Below are positions 1 to 6,058 of a stretch of DNA of 7,437 bases, piece after piece (position 1 is the first letter of the stretch; each line of letters opens with the position of its first letter). Source of the stretch: an uncultured Dialister sp. (lineage in GTDB: Bacteria > Bacillota > Negativicutes > Veillonellales > Dialisteraceae); the NCBI GenBank assembly GCA_900543455.1, contig UQRR01000098.1:1-7437 (forward strand), written 5' to 3'. The position numbers and the translations under genes were made by a program. Under the pieces are notes generated by a model. The model ran no database searches and was not told the DNA's origin. It worked only from the letters and a program-made list of their open reading frames with translations.

Positions 1-130
1 CTTCACGTAGAAGGCTGCCCCTTCGGGGCAGATCTATCCTCCGCCTTCGGCGCGCCCCTTCTTCAAGGGGCTACACAACGGTCATGTAAAAACGCTGACC
101 CTTCGCAAGGTCTCCTCCCCCATATCGTCA
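1..130. repeat. Cluster of GC-rich small hairpins, no gene
   Basis: This stretch has no credible coding sequence. It is a run of short, nearly perfect hairpins: CTGCCCC/GGGGCAG around TTC (15-31), CGCC/GGCG around TTC (about 41-51), GCCCCTT/AAGGGGC around CTTC (54-71), and GACC/GGTC with a TTCG-like centre (about 98-113). The tight tri- or tetraloops and the C-rich then G-rich arms resemble those at 314-446, 5802-5836 and 7373-7402, so they look like members of one dispersed family. None is followed by a clear T-tract, so I do not call them terminators. The left boundary is cut by the window edge. Confidence 0.6.
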
Positions 131-153
131 TTTCGAGCGCAGCGAGAAATCTT
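125..153. repeat. ATTTCGAGC...GAAAT palindromic repeat, inverted copy
   Basis: An imperfect palindrome with arms ATTTC and GAAAT around a GAGCGCAGCGA centre. It is the inverted form of the copies at 248-287, 527-592 and 2274-2339. It resembles the widespread bacterial ATTGCGAGC...GCAAT type of dispersed palindrome (family knowledge from memory, not searched). No gene overlaps it. Confidence 0.55.
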
Positions 154-247
154 CCTTGCACAATGGTCAAACGGAGAGTGTGAGATGGGGAACAGCACCT
201 ATGCGATTTTCTCTTTCCCTCATATGTGCAGTACACCGCCAGGGCGT

Positions 248-287
248 AAAGATCCCTCGGCTACGCTCGGGATGACGATACGAGAGG
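248..287. repeat. AAAGATCCCTCG...CGATACGAGAG repeat copy
   Basis: Same family as 527-592 and 2274-2339, ending in GATGACGATACGAGAG. The arms here are ATCCC and GGGAT instead of ATTTC and GAAAT, so two base pairs of the stem have changed on both sides together, as expected for a conserved palindrome. It ends with the CGATACG 7-mer at 276-282. Confidence 0.55.
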
Positions 288-311
288 ACGGACTGTCTCA
301 CATTTCTTTTC

Positions 312-455
312 ATCCCGCTACGGGAGCCAACCTCCGCCCCTTCGGGGCACCTCCTTCCATAGGAAGGAGGGAAAAGGTAGAAAATGAGGATACCGTTTCC
401 CCCGTATCGTAGCCTTCCCCTCGAGGGGAAGGTGCCCCGTAGGGGCGGATAGGGC
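312..455. repeat. Five-hairpin repeat block with CGTATCG and GATAGGG
   Basis: A dense string of perfect hairpins: CCCG/CGGG around CTA (314-324), GCCCC/GGGGC around TTC (336-348), CCTCCTTCC/GGAAGGAGG around ATA (350-370), CCTTCCCC/GGGGAAGG around TCGA (413-432, a perfect palindrome) and GCCCC/GGGGC around GTA (434-446). The part from CGTATCG (403) to GATAGGG (448-454) has the same two-hairpin plan as 5790-5845 although the arm sequences differ. Short open frames crossing this block run through hairpins and are not convincing genes. From 456 to 526 I see nothing recognisable except the 12-mer TGTGGGGAAGCG (505-516), which recurs at 6170. Confidence 0.6.
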
Positions 456-526
456 ACAAGCGGTATGAAAGACAGATGAGGAAAGTGGAGAAATGCGCGG
501 CACATGTGGGGAAGCGTGAGTCTCAG

Positions 527-592
527 GCCGCGAATGACAAAGATTTCTCGTTACGTTCGAAATGACGATACGAGAGCCTGATGTCTTCAAGT
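527..592. repeat. 66-bp direct repeat, copy 1
   Basis: This segment matches 2274-2339 over its whole length with scattered differences (shared blocks include AAAGATTTCTCG, AATGACGATACG and CTGATGTCTTC). In both places it runs straight into a TAGTC-type tandem tract. It contains the ATTTC/GAAAT palindrome and the CGATACG 7-mer (566-572). No coding potential is seen. Confidence 0.65.
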
Positions 593-656
593 CTTTTAGT
601 CTTTTAGTCACCAGTCACTAGCTACCCCCCCTGCGTTCAAACTTCAAGAAAACGTG

Positions 657-706
657 GAATGGTGGTGCATCGCATAAAATATAAATGCGCGGAGGTTTGA
701 AACTAG
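657..706. repeat. GGTGGTGC hairpin element, copy A (degenerate)
   Basis: Begins GGAATGGTGGTGC like the copies at 5731 and 7156, followed by an AT-rich loop flanked by CGCAT (671-675) and ATGCG (685-689). The stem is shorter than in other copies. It is followed by GGTTTGAAA, the reverse complement of the TTTCAAACC module seen at 6159, and then TCTCGTATCGCAAACC (714-729). Confidence 0.5.
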
Positions 707-728
707 CGGTTTTCTCGTATCGCAAACC

Positions 729-842
729 TAATCCCTAGCTACTAATCCCTAGTCACCAGTCACAAGTCCCCAGTCACTCCTAATCCCCAGTCCCTAGTCA
801 CCAGCCACTAGTCACTAGTCACTAATCCCCAGCCACCAGCAG
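729..842. repeat. Degenerate heptamer tandem array (YARTCMC)
   Basis: Sixteen adjoining units of seven bases with one three-base interruption near 778: TAATCCC, TAGCTAC, TAATCCC, TAGTCAC, CAGTCAC, AAGTCCC, CAGTCAC, then TAATCCC, CAGTCCC, TAGTCAC, CAGCCAC, TAGTCAC, TAGTCAC, TAATCCC, CAGCCAC and a partial CAGCAG. The right end overlaps the 3' end of the minus-strand gene 822-1874: its stop codon (822-824) and last five codons are written in repeat units. The units are too short, and lack spacers, for a CRISPR array. Confidence 0.85.
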
Positions 843-1874
843 AAAACGGAGCGGCAGGTATGCGGCGCCGGCAGGTATGAAACGAATGTAGAGATCCTTT
901 CCGGCATGCCATGTGCCCGCCGGAAGGCAGCTCTCCATTGTACCATCACCGAACCATGCCTTTCCCACTGTCCCGTCTGTGCGATAGGTGCGGAGAAGCT
1001 TTTCATTCTGTCCGATCTCGAAGGTCCCCATGTAGACGCCGCCCATGGGATTGATATAGAGCTTGTAGTTCCCGCTCCCTTTGGTCTTTACGGTGATATG
1101 GTAGCGGATGCCGTAGTCGCCTGTATTCTCGCGGGTGACGCCACTCACTTCGTCCTTTCCCTGCTGAAAAGGGTGGGATTCACCGATGGTGATCTCCGCA
1201 TTTCCTTTGGAAAAATCCCATGGTTCGCTGGAAAGATAAATATCCGCCGCGAACGTGCCACGCATTTCATGGCGATCAGGCGGAAGCGACACGGCGGTAT
1301 CAAGATTCTCCTTCAGTGCCTTGTCATCATCCATCGGCAGAATCGCCGCCCCGAGCTTCACCGGATTCTTCGTTTTGATCTCTACGATGCCGCTCACGAG
1401 GTCTTCTTCGGAAATCCCATCCGGATCATCTTCAAAGAGGATGGTCCGCTCGCCGGGCGCAAGCTGGAAGGTTTTTTCCTTCTGCTTCGCATTCATGGCT
1501 TCCCGGAAAGAGAGAGTGCTGCCTGTCGGGATGTAACTGCTGGAGGCATCCCCGCGGATGGCACGCTTCATGGTGAGGGACTGTTTCTTATCCGCCTTGG
1601 CATAGACGACGAGGCGCGCAGGAGCACCGGTCTCATTCACATGGTAGTAGTAGAGCCGCCCCTCTCCTTTGTCGACCGTGCCTTCATAGAGAATCCCCGG
1701 CGTATCTGCATACTCGGGGCAATCGGAAAAGATGAGCGTCCCTTCTTCCTTCTTCAGGGAAAGAGGGATCTGTGTGTAGTCCTCATACGCCAGCGAATCA
1801 GCGAACGCAGAAGTAGAAATACAAATGGTCGCTGCCGCGACCATGGTGGATAAAAACGTTTGATATATGTTCAT
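822..1874 (-). CDS. Secreted protein of unknown function
   Basis: 350 residues. The first 25 form a signal-peptide-like segment: a hydrophobic stretch (about residues 10-22) ending in SAFA before Asp26, which fits cleavage by signal peptidase I. The n-region has no Lys or Arg, which is unusual. The mature part is soluble and beta-rich in appearance, with no membrane helix. Residues about 60-120 (GILYEGTVDKGEGRLYYYHV onward) resemble, from memory, a module found in exported Firmicute proteins often annotated with copper-amine-oxidase N-terminal domains, but no such domain follows; treat that as a weak lead. No catalytic motif is recognised. The ribosome site is weak (AAAGAAG, 8 bases before ATG); no other ATG, GTG or TTG start lies nearby upstream in frame. 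It stands alone, with repeats on both sides. The C-terminal LVAGD is encoded by heptamer repeats. The 315-codon open frame opposite it (906-1853) is judged a shadow because only the minus frame gives a signal peptide. Confidence 0.8.
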   Translation of the reverse strand: MNIYQTFLSTMVAAATICISTSAFADSLAYEDYTQIPLSLKKEEGTLIFSDCPEYADTPGILYEGTVDKGEGRLYYYHVNETGAPARLVVYAKADKKQSLTMKRAIRGDASSSYIPTGSTLSFREAMNAKQKEKTFQLAPGERTILFEDDPDGISEEDLVSGIVEIKTKNPVKLGAAILPMDDDKALKENLDTAVSLPPDRHEMRGTFAADIYLSSEPWDFSKGNAEITIGESHPFQQGKDEVSGVTRENTGDYGIRYHITVKTKGSGNYKLYINPMGGVYMGTFEIGQNEKLLRTYRTDGTVGKAWFGDGTMESCLPAGTWHAGKDLYIRFIPAGAAYLPLRFLLVAGD

Positions 1875-1907
1875 GATGACATCTTCTTTGATAGAAAAAA
1901 TGGGTGG

Positions 1908-2046
1908 ATGGGTTCAGGGGCAGCCCGTGGGGCGGCTTCGTCCACTGATTATGAATGAAAGCTCTGCTCGAATGAGGAATTAGGAATGAGGAATTAGGAA
2001 TGAAGGTGGCGGCTTCGCCGCGAGTATATATGGGTGATGCCCGAAA
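1908..2046. repeat. Composite leader repeat upstream of the secreted-protein gene
   Basis: Modules in plus-strand order: GGTTCAGG (1911-1918, 37 bases from the start codon), a block ending in GATTATGAATGAAAGC shared in outline with 5643-5700, a tandem of GAATGAGGAATTAG (about 1970-2004), the hairpin GCGGC/GCCGC around TTC (2009-2021), linker GAGTATATAT, and mini-hairpin GGGT/GCCC around GAT (2032-2042). On the minus strand a weak promoter-like pair, CTCATT (1971-1976) and CATAAT (1948-1953) 17 bases apart, occurs at the same place as in the rapZ leader; this is only suggestive. Confidence 0.6.
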
Positions 2047-2054
2047 ATAGTATG

Positions 2055-2119
2055 CAAGTCACCAGTCACTAGCTACCAGTCACTAGTCACTTCTAATCCC
2101 TAATCCCTAGCTACTCATC
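2055..2119. repeat. Short heptamer tandem array
   Basis: Units AGTCAC, CAGTCAC, TAGCTAC, CAGTCAC, TAGTCAC, then TAATCCC, TAATCCC, TAGCTAC, with a small interruption near 2091. It continues into CCCTGCTTTCAAACTT (2117-2133), a module also present at 6050 and, with changes, at 629 and 6154. No gene overlaps this copy. Confidence 0.75.
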
Positions 2120-2163
2120 CCTGCTTTCAAACTTTGATTGCGTGCGAAAGAGGTTCAACAGAG

Positions 2164-2224
2164 TCGGTGCGGCGCATAAAATTAGGAGGCGCCGCGGAGT
2201 ATAAATAGGGCGATGCCCGAAAGT
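2164..2224. repeat. GCGGCGC hairpin element, copy C (full length)
   Basis: One of the best-preserved copies: a perfect 7-bp stem GCGGCGC/GCGCCGC (2169-2175 and 2189-2195) around an AT-rich 13-base loop, a conserved linker GGAGTATAAATA, then mini-hairpin GGGC/GCCC around GAT (2208-2218) and CGAAAG. The same order is found at 7161-7220. From 2225 to 2273 there is AT/GC-mixed sequence (GATAACAGGTTTCCCG...) in which I recognise nothing. Confidence 0.7.
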
Positions 2225-2273
2225 CTCTCGATAACAGGTTTCCCGTTTCGGATTTCCAAACATTGATCGCCTA

Positions 2274-2339
2274 GCCGCAGATGAGAAAGATTTCTCGGCA
2301 ACGCTTTCAATGACGATACGGGAGTCTGATGTCTTCTAG
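2274..2339. repeat. 66-bp direct repeat, copy 2
   Basis: Partner of 527-592, with GATTTCTCG, AATGACGATACGGGAG and CTGATGTCTTC blocks. The palindrome arms are partly broken here (ATTTC opposite TCAAT). As in copy 1, the end fuses directly to TAGTC-type tandem repeats. Confidence 0.65.
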
Positions 2340-2456
2340 TCTTCTAGTCTCCTAGTCTTCTAGTCTCCTAGTCTTCTAGTCTCCTAGTCTCCTAGTCTCC
2401 TAGTCACCAGTCACCAGTCACCAGTCACTAGTCACTAGTCACTAGTCACTAGTCCC
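2337..2456. repeat. Octamer then heptamer tandem array
   Basis: Eight octamers TAGTCTTC/TAGTCTCC fill 2337-2400 without a break. At 2401 the period changes exactly to seven: TAGTCAC, three CAGTCAC, three TAGTCAC and TAGTCCC (2401-2456). The right end overlaps the whiA 3' end; the whiA stop codon (2442-2444) falls across two heptamers. On either strand, every reading frame meets a stop within about three heptamers because the unit carries TAG (plus) or TGA and TAG (minus) and its length is not a multiple of three. Confidence 0.9.
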
Positions 2457-3356
2457 CACCATCGCTTCGATCTTTTTGAAGCGATGGGCGAGGCCGGATT
2501 TCGTGATACCGCAGATTTCTGCAAGCTCGGAGAGGCTGGCATTGGGGTGGGCGAGGCGGAGGTCGCAGGCTTCACGGATTTTGGGAGAGAGCGAGGAGCG
2601 GCTCTCTTTCGCGAGAAGCTTTTGCACGAGGTGTGTCTGGCGGACGGCGGCATCGACGGTCTTCTGGAGATTCGCCGTCTCGCAGTTCACCTGCCGGTTC
2701 ACGCGGTTTCGCATATCCTTCACAACGCGGACGCTCTCGAAGTCCATGTAGCTCTGGGCAGCGCCTACGATCTGGAGAAATTCGGAGACTTCGTCTCCAT
2801 CCTTGATATAGACGATGTAGTCATTCTTGCGGTCAGTCAGTCGGGCATTCAGTTTGAAGCTCTTCATGGCTTTCACGATCTCTTCGGCGAAGCGGGCGGA
2901 CTGCGTCACCATCTCGAGGTGGTAGTCGCTCTGGGGACGGCTGACGGAGCCGCCGCCCAGGAAGGCACCGGCCAGGTAGGCGCGGCGTTCTTCGGCGGTC
3001 ACGAGCTTCTCCATATCGTCTGCGCCGGAGAGCGGAGAAAGTCCCATGGTATCCAGAAAACGGAGGCCTTCTTTCGACGGCTGTACGAGGAGGGTGTAGA
3101 CATTCTTTTTCCTGAGACGGCGTCCCTGCCGCACCATGGTGGAGGGCATGAAGCCGAAGTCTTTCTTGAGGTACACCAGGACGCGGCGGGCGACGGCACT
3201 GTTGCCGGTGGAAAATTCCAGTCCCCAGCTGGCGTGCGCGCCGGTGATGAAGGAGCCGCTCATGCGGAGCAGTGCGAGAAGCTCCGCGGCACGGCTTCCC
3301 GCATCTTCTCTGGGGAGACGTGCCAGTTCATTTTTTACCTGTTCTGTGAAGGACAT
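2442..3356 (-). CDS. whiA: DNA-binding protein WhiA
   Basis: 304 residues, slightly shorter than the usual 310-330. WhiA couples a degenerate LAGLIDADG homing-endonuclease-like fold to a C-terminal helix-turn-helix; it is a sporulation regulator in Streptomyces and affects division and chromosome segregation in Bacillus (family knowledge). Seen here: the N-terminal SFTEQVKNELARL start, the LAGLIDADG-like segment YLAGAFLGGGSV (127-138), the RKNDYIVYIKDGDEVSEFL region (176-194), and the helix-turn-helix about 259-296 (KIREACDLRLAHP through LSELAEICGITKSGLAHRFK). The start is set by AAAAGGAG six bases upstream, inside yvcK, whose TGA overlaps the ATG by one base (TGATG), so translational coupling is likely. 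The final GTSD and stop are encoded by the tandem heptamers, so the protein ends only a few residues after the helix-turn-helix. No crh-type HPr gene follows, unlike in Bacillus. Confidence 0.97.
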   Translation of the reverse strand: MSFTEQVKNELARLPREDAGSRAAELLALLRMSGSFITGAHASWGLEFSTGNSAVARRVLVYLKKDFGFMPSTMVRQGRRLRKKNVYTLLVQPSKEGLRFLDTMGLSPLSGADDMEKLVTAEERRAYLAGAFLGGGSVSRPQSDYHLEMVTQSARFAEEIVKAMKSFKLNARLTDRKNDYIVYIKDGDEVSEFLQIVGAAQSYMDFESVRVVKDMRNRVNRQVNCETANLQKTVDAAVRQTHLVQKLLAKESRSSLSPKIREACDLRLAHPNASLSELAEICGITKSGLAHRFKKIEAMVGTSD

Positions 3357-4708
3357 CAGTGGCTCCTTTTCAAATATTCTTCCAGTGCTTCGGGCGGGAT
3401 ATTCACCTTCAGCAGGCTGTGGATCTGCGCGATTTCCTCGGTCAGGACTTTCGTATCCTGCGTCGCGCTGCGAAGGGGGCCGAGAAGGTCTGCCTCGATG
3501 AGCTGCGCGCCCATCTTTTTGACCTTCTCCCGATCGATCTTGACGGGCATGGCATGGACCTTTTCATATTTCTTCAGTACATCCTCTGTCGGGATGGCAT
3601 TGTTCGCGAGGACGAAATCAATGACGCCGCCGCCCACGTGGTCGATCAGGGCTTTCAGGTGGTCGCTCACGGTATAACCGCTGGTCTCCCCCGGCTGGGT
3701 CATGACATTACATATATAGAGTACGGGCGCGCTGCTTTGCCGGATGGCCTGCAGGATTTCCGGGACGAGAAGATTCGGCAGGACGCTTGTATAAAGGCTG
3801 CCCGGTCCTAAGGTAATGAGGTCTGCCTGTTTGATGGCTTCGAGCGCATCACCGACGGCGATCGGTGCCTTCGGAATGGTCGACATATGGAGGATGCGCA
3901 CCTCCTTGCCGGATTTTTCGGGATAGGCAGAAATCTCAGACTCGCCCTCCACGATTTCTCCATCGGACATTTTCGCTTTGAGGCGCACCTTTTCCGAGGT
4001 GGCTGGGACGACCTTGCCGCGGATATTGAGGACCTTGCTCGCTGCCTCGAGGGCGTTCTGCGGATTGCCGAATTCCTTAATGAGCGCCGCGAGGAAGAGA
4101 TTCCCGAGGCTGTGCCCCGATAGCTCGCCATTGCCTGCGAAGCGATACTGGAAGAGCTGCTCCAGCACGGTCTCCTTATCTGCCAGCGCGACAAGGCAGT
4201 TTCGAAGGTCGCCCGGCGCGATGATCCCCATCTCTTCCCGGAGGCGTCCCGAGGAGCCGCCGTCATCGGCCACCGTCACGATGGCTGTGATGTTCGACGT
4301 CTTCGTCTTGAGGCCGCGAAGGAGCATGGAGAGCCCATGGCCGCCGCCAATGGAAACGATCTTCATCCCGCGGGAAAGCTCCATGCGGGACAGGATGCTC
4401 TTCGACACCTCGGTCTGCCCCGGAGCCATAAGCTCGAAGAAACGCTTCACGAGCCGCCGGACCGCATGTGTCATGATCCACAGCGCGAGGATGATCATGA
4501 GCGTACCGCAGACCGCCAGGAAGGTATAGCTGTAGCTGCCCGTCATCTGAAAAGCGAAGCGCAGCATTTCCTCTTCCAGGATACCGAAGATCTGGTAATT
4601 CAAAATGAGTGTCGCACCGAAGACGAGAAGCAGGATGCCCAGAGAGAACAGCAGCATCCACCGCTTCACCGCCAGCCCCGGATAGAGCCACTGGAGAAGA
4701 TGTCTCAT
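3356..4708 (-). CDS. yvcK: YvcK-family UDP-sugar-binding protein with membrane anchor
   Basis: 450 residues. YvcK (gluconeogenesis factor; CuvA in mycobacteria) binds UDP-GlcNAc-type nucleotides and is needed for normal growth and envelope synthesis on gluconeogenic carbon sources (family knowledge). The core begins near residue 115 and shows IVSIGGGHGLSMLLRGLK (117-134), VTVADDGGSSGRLR (144-157), PGDLRN (165-170), SGHSLGNLFLAAL (197-209), GPGSLYTSVLPNL (301-313) and NVMTQPGETSGYTVSDHL (334-351). The glycine motif reads GGGHGL where many relatives have GGGTGL. Residues 1-114 are an extension absent from the roughly 317-residue Bacillus protein, with two hydrophobic segments (about 17-38 and 60-80), so this form is probably held in the inner membrane with the core in the cytoplasm. 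It starts in the last codons of rapZ (ATGA, 4-base overlap) with GGAGGG six bases upstream, and overlaps whiA by one base. Confidence 0.97.
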   Translation of the reverse strand: MRHLLQWLYPGLAVKRWMLLFSLGILLLVFGATLILNYQIFGILEEEMLRFAFQMTGSYSYTFLAVCGTLMIILALWIMTHAVRRLVKRFFELMAPGQTEVSKSILSRMELSRGMKIVSIGGGHGLSMLLRGLKTKTSNITAIVTVADDGGSSGRLREEMGIIAPGDLRNCLVALADKETVLEQLFQYRFAGNGELSGHSLGNLFLAALIKEFGNPQNALEAASKVLNIRGKVVPATSEKVRLKAKMSDGEIVEGESEISAYPEKSGKEVRILHMSTIPKAPIAVGDALEAIKQADLITLGPGSLYTSVLPNLLVPEILQAIRQSSAPVLYICNVMTQPGETSGYTVSDHLKALIDHVGGGVIDFVLANNAIPTEDVLKKYEKVHAMPVKIDREKVKKMGAQLIEADLLGPLRSATQDTKVLTEEIAQIHSLLKVNIPPEALEEYLKRSH

Positions 4709-5619
4709 ACCTTGCCCTCCATGATATCATTCGCATCGTGCTCGACCGGATTTCTATGGAGATCCCGATGCTCTATGCTGACGCGCGTATGCTTCCTTTT
4801 CAGGTACTGCCCCAGCTTCTCCGTCACGAAGACCGAGCGATGCATGCCGCCCGTGCAGCCGATGGCGATGGTGAACTGCGTCTTGCCCGCCGCCTCGAAC
4901 TGATGCACGAGAAAATCCATGAAATCATACAGCTTTGTCAGGAAATCCTGCGTCACAGGAGCCGATGCGATGTACTGCGCGACTTCCTTCACGCGCCCGC
5001 TTGAATGCTTGTATTTCGCGATGTAAAAAGGATTCGGCAGGAAACGGACATCGATCACCATGTCGGCATCGATGGGGATACCGTACTTGAAGCCGAAGGA
5101 AAAGACCGTGATCTGCATCTCCTGATCCGTGCTGTCCGCACTGAACCGGCTCTGCATGTACTCTTTGAGGTCGGAGGCCTGCATCGACGTCGTATCAATG
5201 ATCATATCCGCCTGTGCGCGCACGCCGGCCAAGATCTTTCTCTCCTGCTCGATGCCTTCCTGGATACGCATATTCTTCGCGAGCGGATGCTGGCGGCGCG
5301 TCTCCATGTAGCGGCGCACCAGTGCCTCATCGGAGGCCTCCAGAAAGACCACCTCATGCGGAATGCCGCGCTTTTCCAGCTCATCTAGGGCCTGCGGCAG
5401 GGCATCAAAGAAGGATCCCCCACGGATATCCGTCACGACCGCTACATGCCGCGTGGAAGACGTACTCTTCCAGCAGAGATCCGCGAAACGGACAATCAGG
5501 ACGGGCGGCAGATTATCCACACAGTAGTAGCCCATATCTTCGAGCTTCTGCATGAAATTGGTCTTCCCTGCACCGCTCATGCCGGTGATGATGACGAAGC
5601 GAAATGTATCTTTGTCCAT
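4705..5619 (-). CDS. rapZ: RNase adapter / nucleotide-binding protein RapZ (YvcJ)
   Basis: 304 residues, close to the family norm (about 285-300). RapZ family proteins bind nucleotides; in E. coli RapZ guides RNase E to the GlmZ small RNA and so controls glucosamine-6-phosphate synthase, while Bacillus YvcJ hydrolyses GTP and affects competence (family knowledge; the RNA role here is not shown). Seen: Walker A GMSGAGKT (13-20), YYCVDNLPP (31-39), TDIRGGSFF (63-71), the C-terminal SFGFKYGIPIDADMVIDVRF (174-193) with LPNPFY (194-199), GCTGGMHRSV (254-263) and HRDL (284-287). The start is fixed by AAAGGAG six bases upstream of ATG. It is the first gene of the rapZ-yvcK-whiA operon, and its stop overlaps the yvcK start in ATGA. 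The 5' leader contains repeat modules from 24 bases upstream. Confidence 0.97.
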   Translation of the reverse strand: MDKDTFRFVIITGMSGAGKTNFMQKLEDMGYYCVDNLPPVLIVRFADLCWKSTSSTRHVAVVTDIRGGSFFDALPQALDELEKRGIPHEVVFLEASDEALVRRYMETRRQHPLAKNMRIQEGIEQERKILAGVRAQADMIIDTTSMQASDLKEYMQSRFSADSTDQEMQITVFSFGFKYGIPIDADMVIDVRFLPNPFYIAKYKHSSGRVKEVAQYIASAPVTQDFLTKLYDFMDFLVHQFEAAGKTQFTIAIGCTGGMHRSVFVTEKLGQYLKRKHTRVSIEHRDLHRNPVEHDANDIMEGKV

Positions 5620-5642
5620 GGAATACTCCTTTGGTAAATAGG

Positions 5643-5770
5643 GGTTCAGGGTGAGCCCTTGTGGCGTGCTGTCCCTTGATTACGGTTGAAAGCCTCGTTT
5701 GAATGAGAAATTAGAAATGAGAAATGAGAAATGGTGGTGCGGCGCATAAACATATAGAAGCGCCGTAAAT
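5643..5770. repeat. Composite leader repeat upstream of rapZ
   Basis: Plus-strand order: GGTTCAGG (5643-5650, 24 bases from the rapZ start), the GATTACGGTTGAAAGCC block parallel to 1945-1963, GAATGAGAAATTAG and further GAAATGA units (5701-5732), GGTGGTG, and the hairpin CGGCGC/GCGCCG (5740-5745 and 5760-5765) around an AT-rich loop. On the minus strand CTCATT (5702-5707) and CGTAAT (5679-5684) lie 17 bases apart exactly as in the other leader; a weak promoter for the operon is possible. No better promoter is seen up to 5960. Confidence 0.6.
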
Positions 5771-5789
5771 TTTTAGAAATGTGTCATCA

Positions 5790-6017
5790 CGTATCGCAAA
5801 GCCCCTTCCCCTTGGGAAGGGGCCGCCCGCAGGGCGAGGGATAGGGAGGAAAGTGTGCAGGCAGCAGGTCAGTCGATACGGGACTGACTACGACATGTGC
5901 AGAGGGGAAAGCATAGTCAAACAAACCTAGTCAGCCTCAAATAAGGTGACTGACTGCTGTGTCATTTGTCTCCCTATCCCCCCTGCCCCCTTTCCGCAGG
6001 AAAGAGGGTACGATACG
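5790..6017. repeat. Large inverted-repeat element with nested palindromes
   Basis: Ends carry inverted copies of one module: CGTATCG ... GATAGGG at 5790-5845 and CCCTATC ... CGATACG at 5973-6017. The left copy holds hairpins CCCCTTCCC/GGGAAGGGG around CTT (5802-5822) and CGCCC/GGGCG around GCA (5824-5836); the right copy holds TTTCC/GGAAA around GCA. Inside lie CAGCAGGTCAGTC (5862-5874) and its inverted partner GACTGACTGCTG (5948-5959), differing by one base, while GTCAGTC (5868-5874) can also pair with GACTGAC (5882-5888). No coding frame of note is inside. It is MITE-like in plan, but no target duplication is evident to me. Confidence 0.5.
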
Positions 6018-6058
6018 AGAAAAACGCTGGCGCGCACACTTCCTACTCATCCCTGCTT

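Noticed and set aside
167..611. Short open frames on both strands across the left intergenic block
   Set aside because: They run through hairpin repeats, are rich in Pro, Arg and Ser, and lack ribosome sites and recognisable motifs.
906..1853. A 315-codon plus-strand open frame opposite the secreted-protein gene
   Set aside because: The minus frame gives a signal peptide and an ordinary soluble protein composition; the plus frame reads as a His-, Arg- and Leu-rich sequence with no export signal or motif.
2337..2456. CRISPR array or replication iterons
   Set aside because: Units are only 7-8 bases, directly adjoining, with no unique spacers and no cas or replication genes nearby.
2484..3677. 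A 397-codon plus-strand open frame, longer than whiA itself
   Set aside because: It lies antisense to whiA and the yvcK 3' end, shows no recognisable family, and the minus-strand frames have clear conserved motifs and ribosome sites. It is a by-product of GC-rich codon use.
5513..5521. TTATCCACA, a perfect DnaA box
   Set aside because: It is a single copy inside rapZ, produced by codons of the conserved CVDN segment, with no cluster of further boxes or AT-rich unwinding region.
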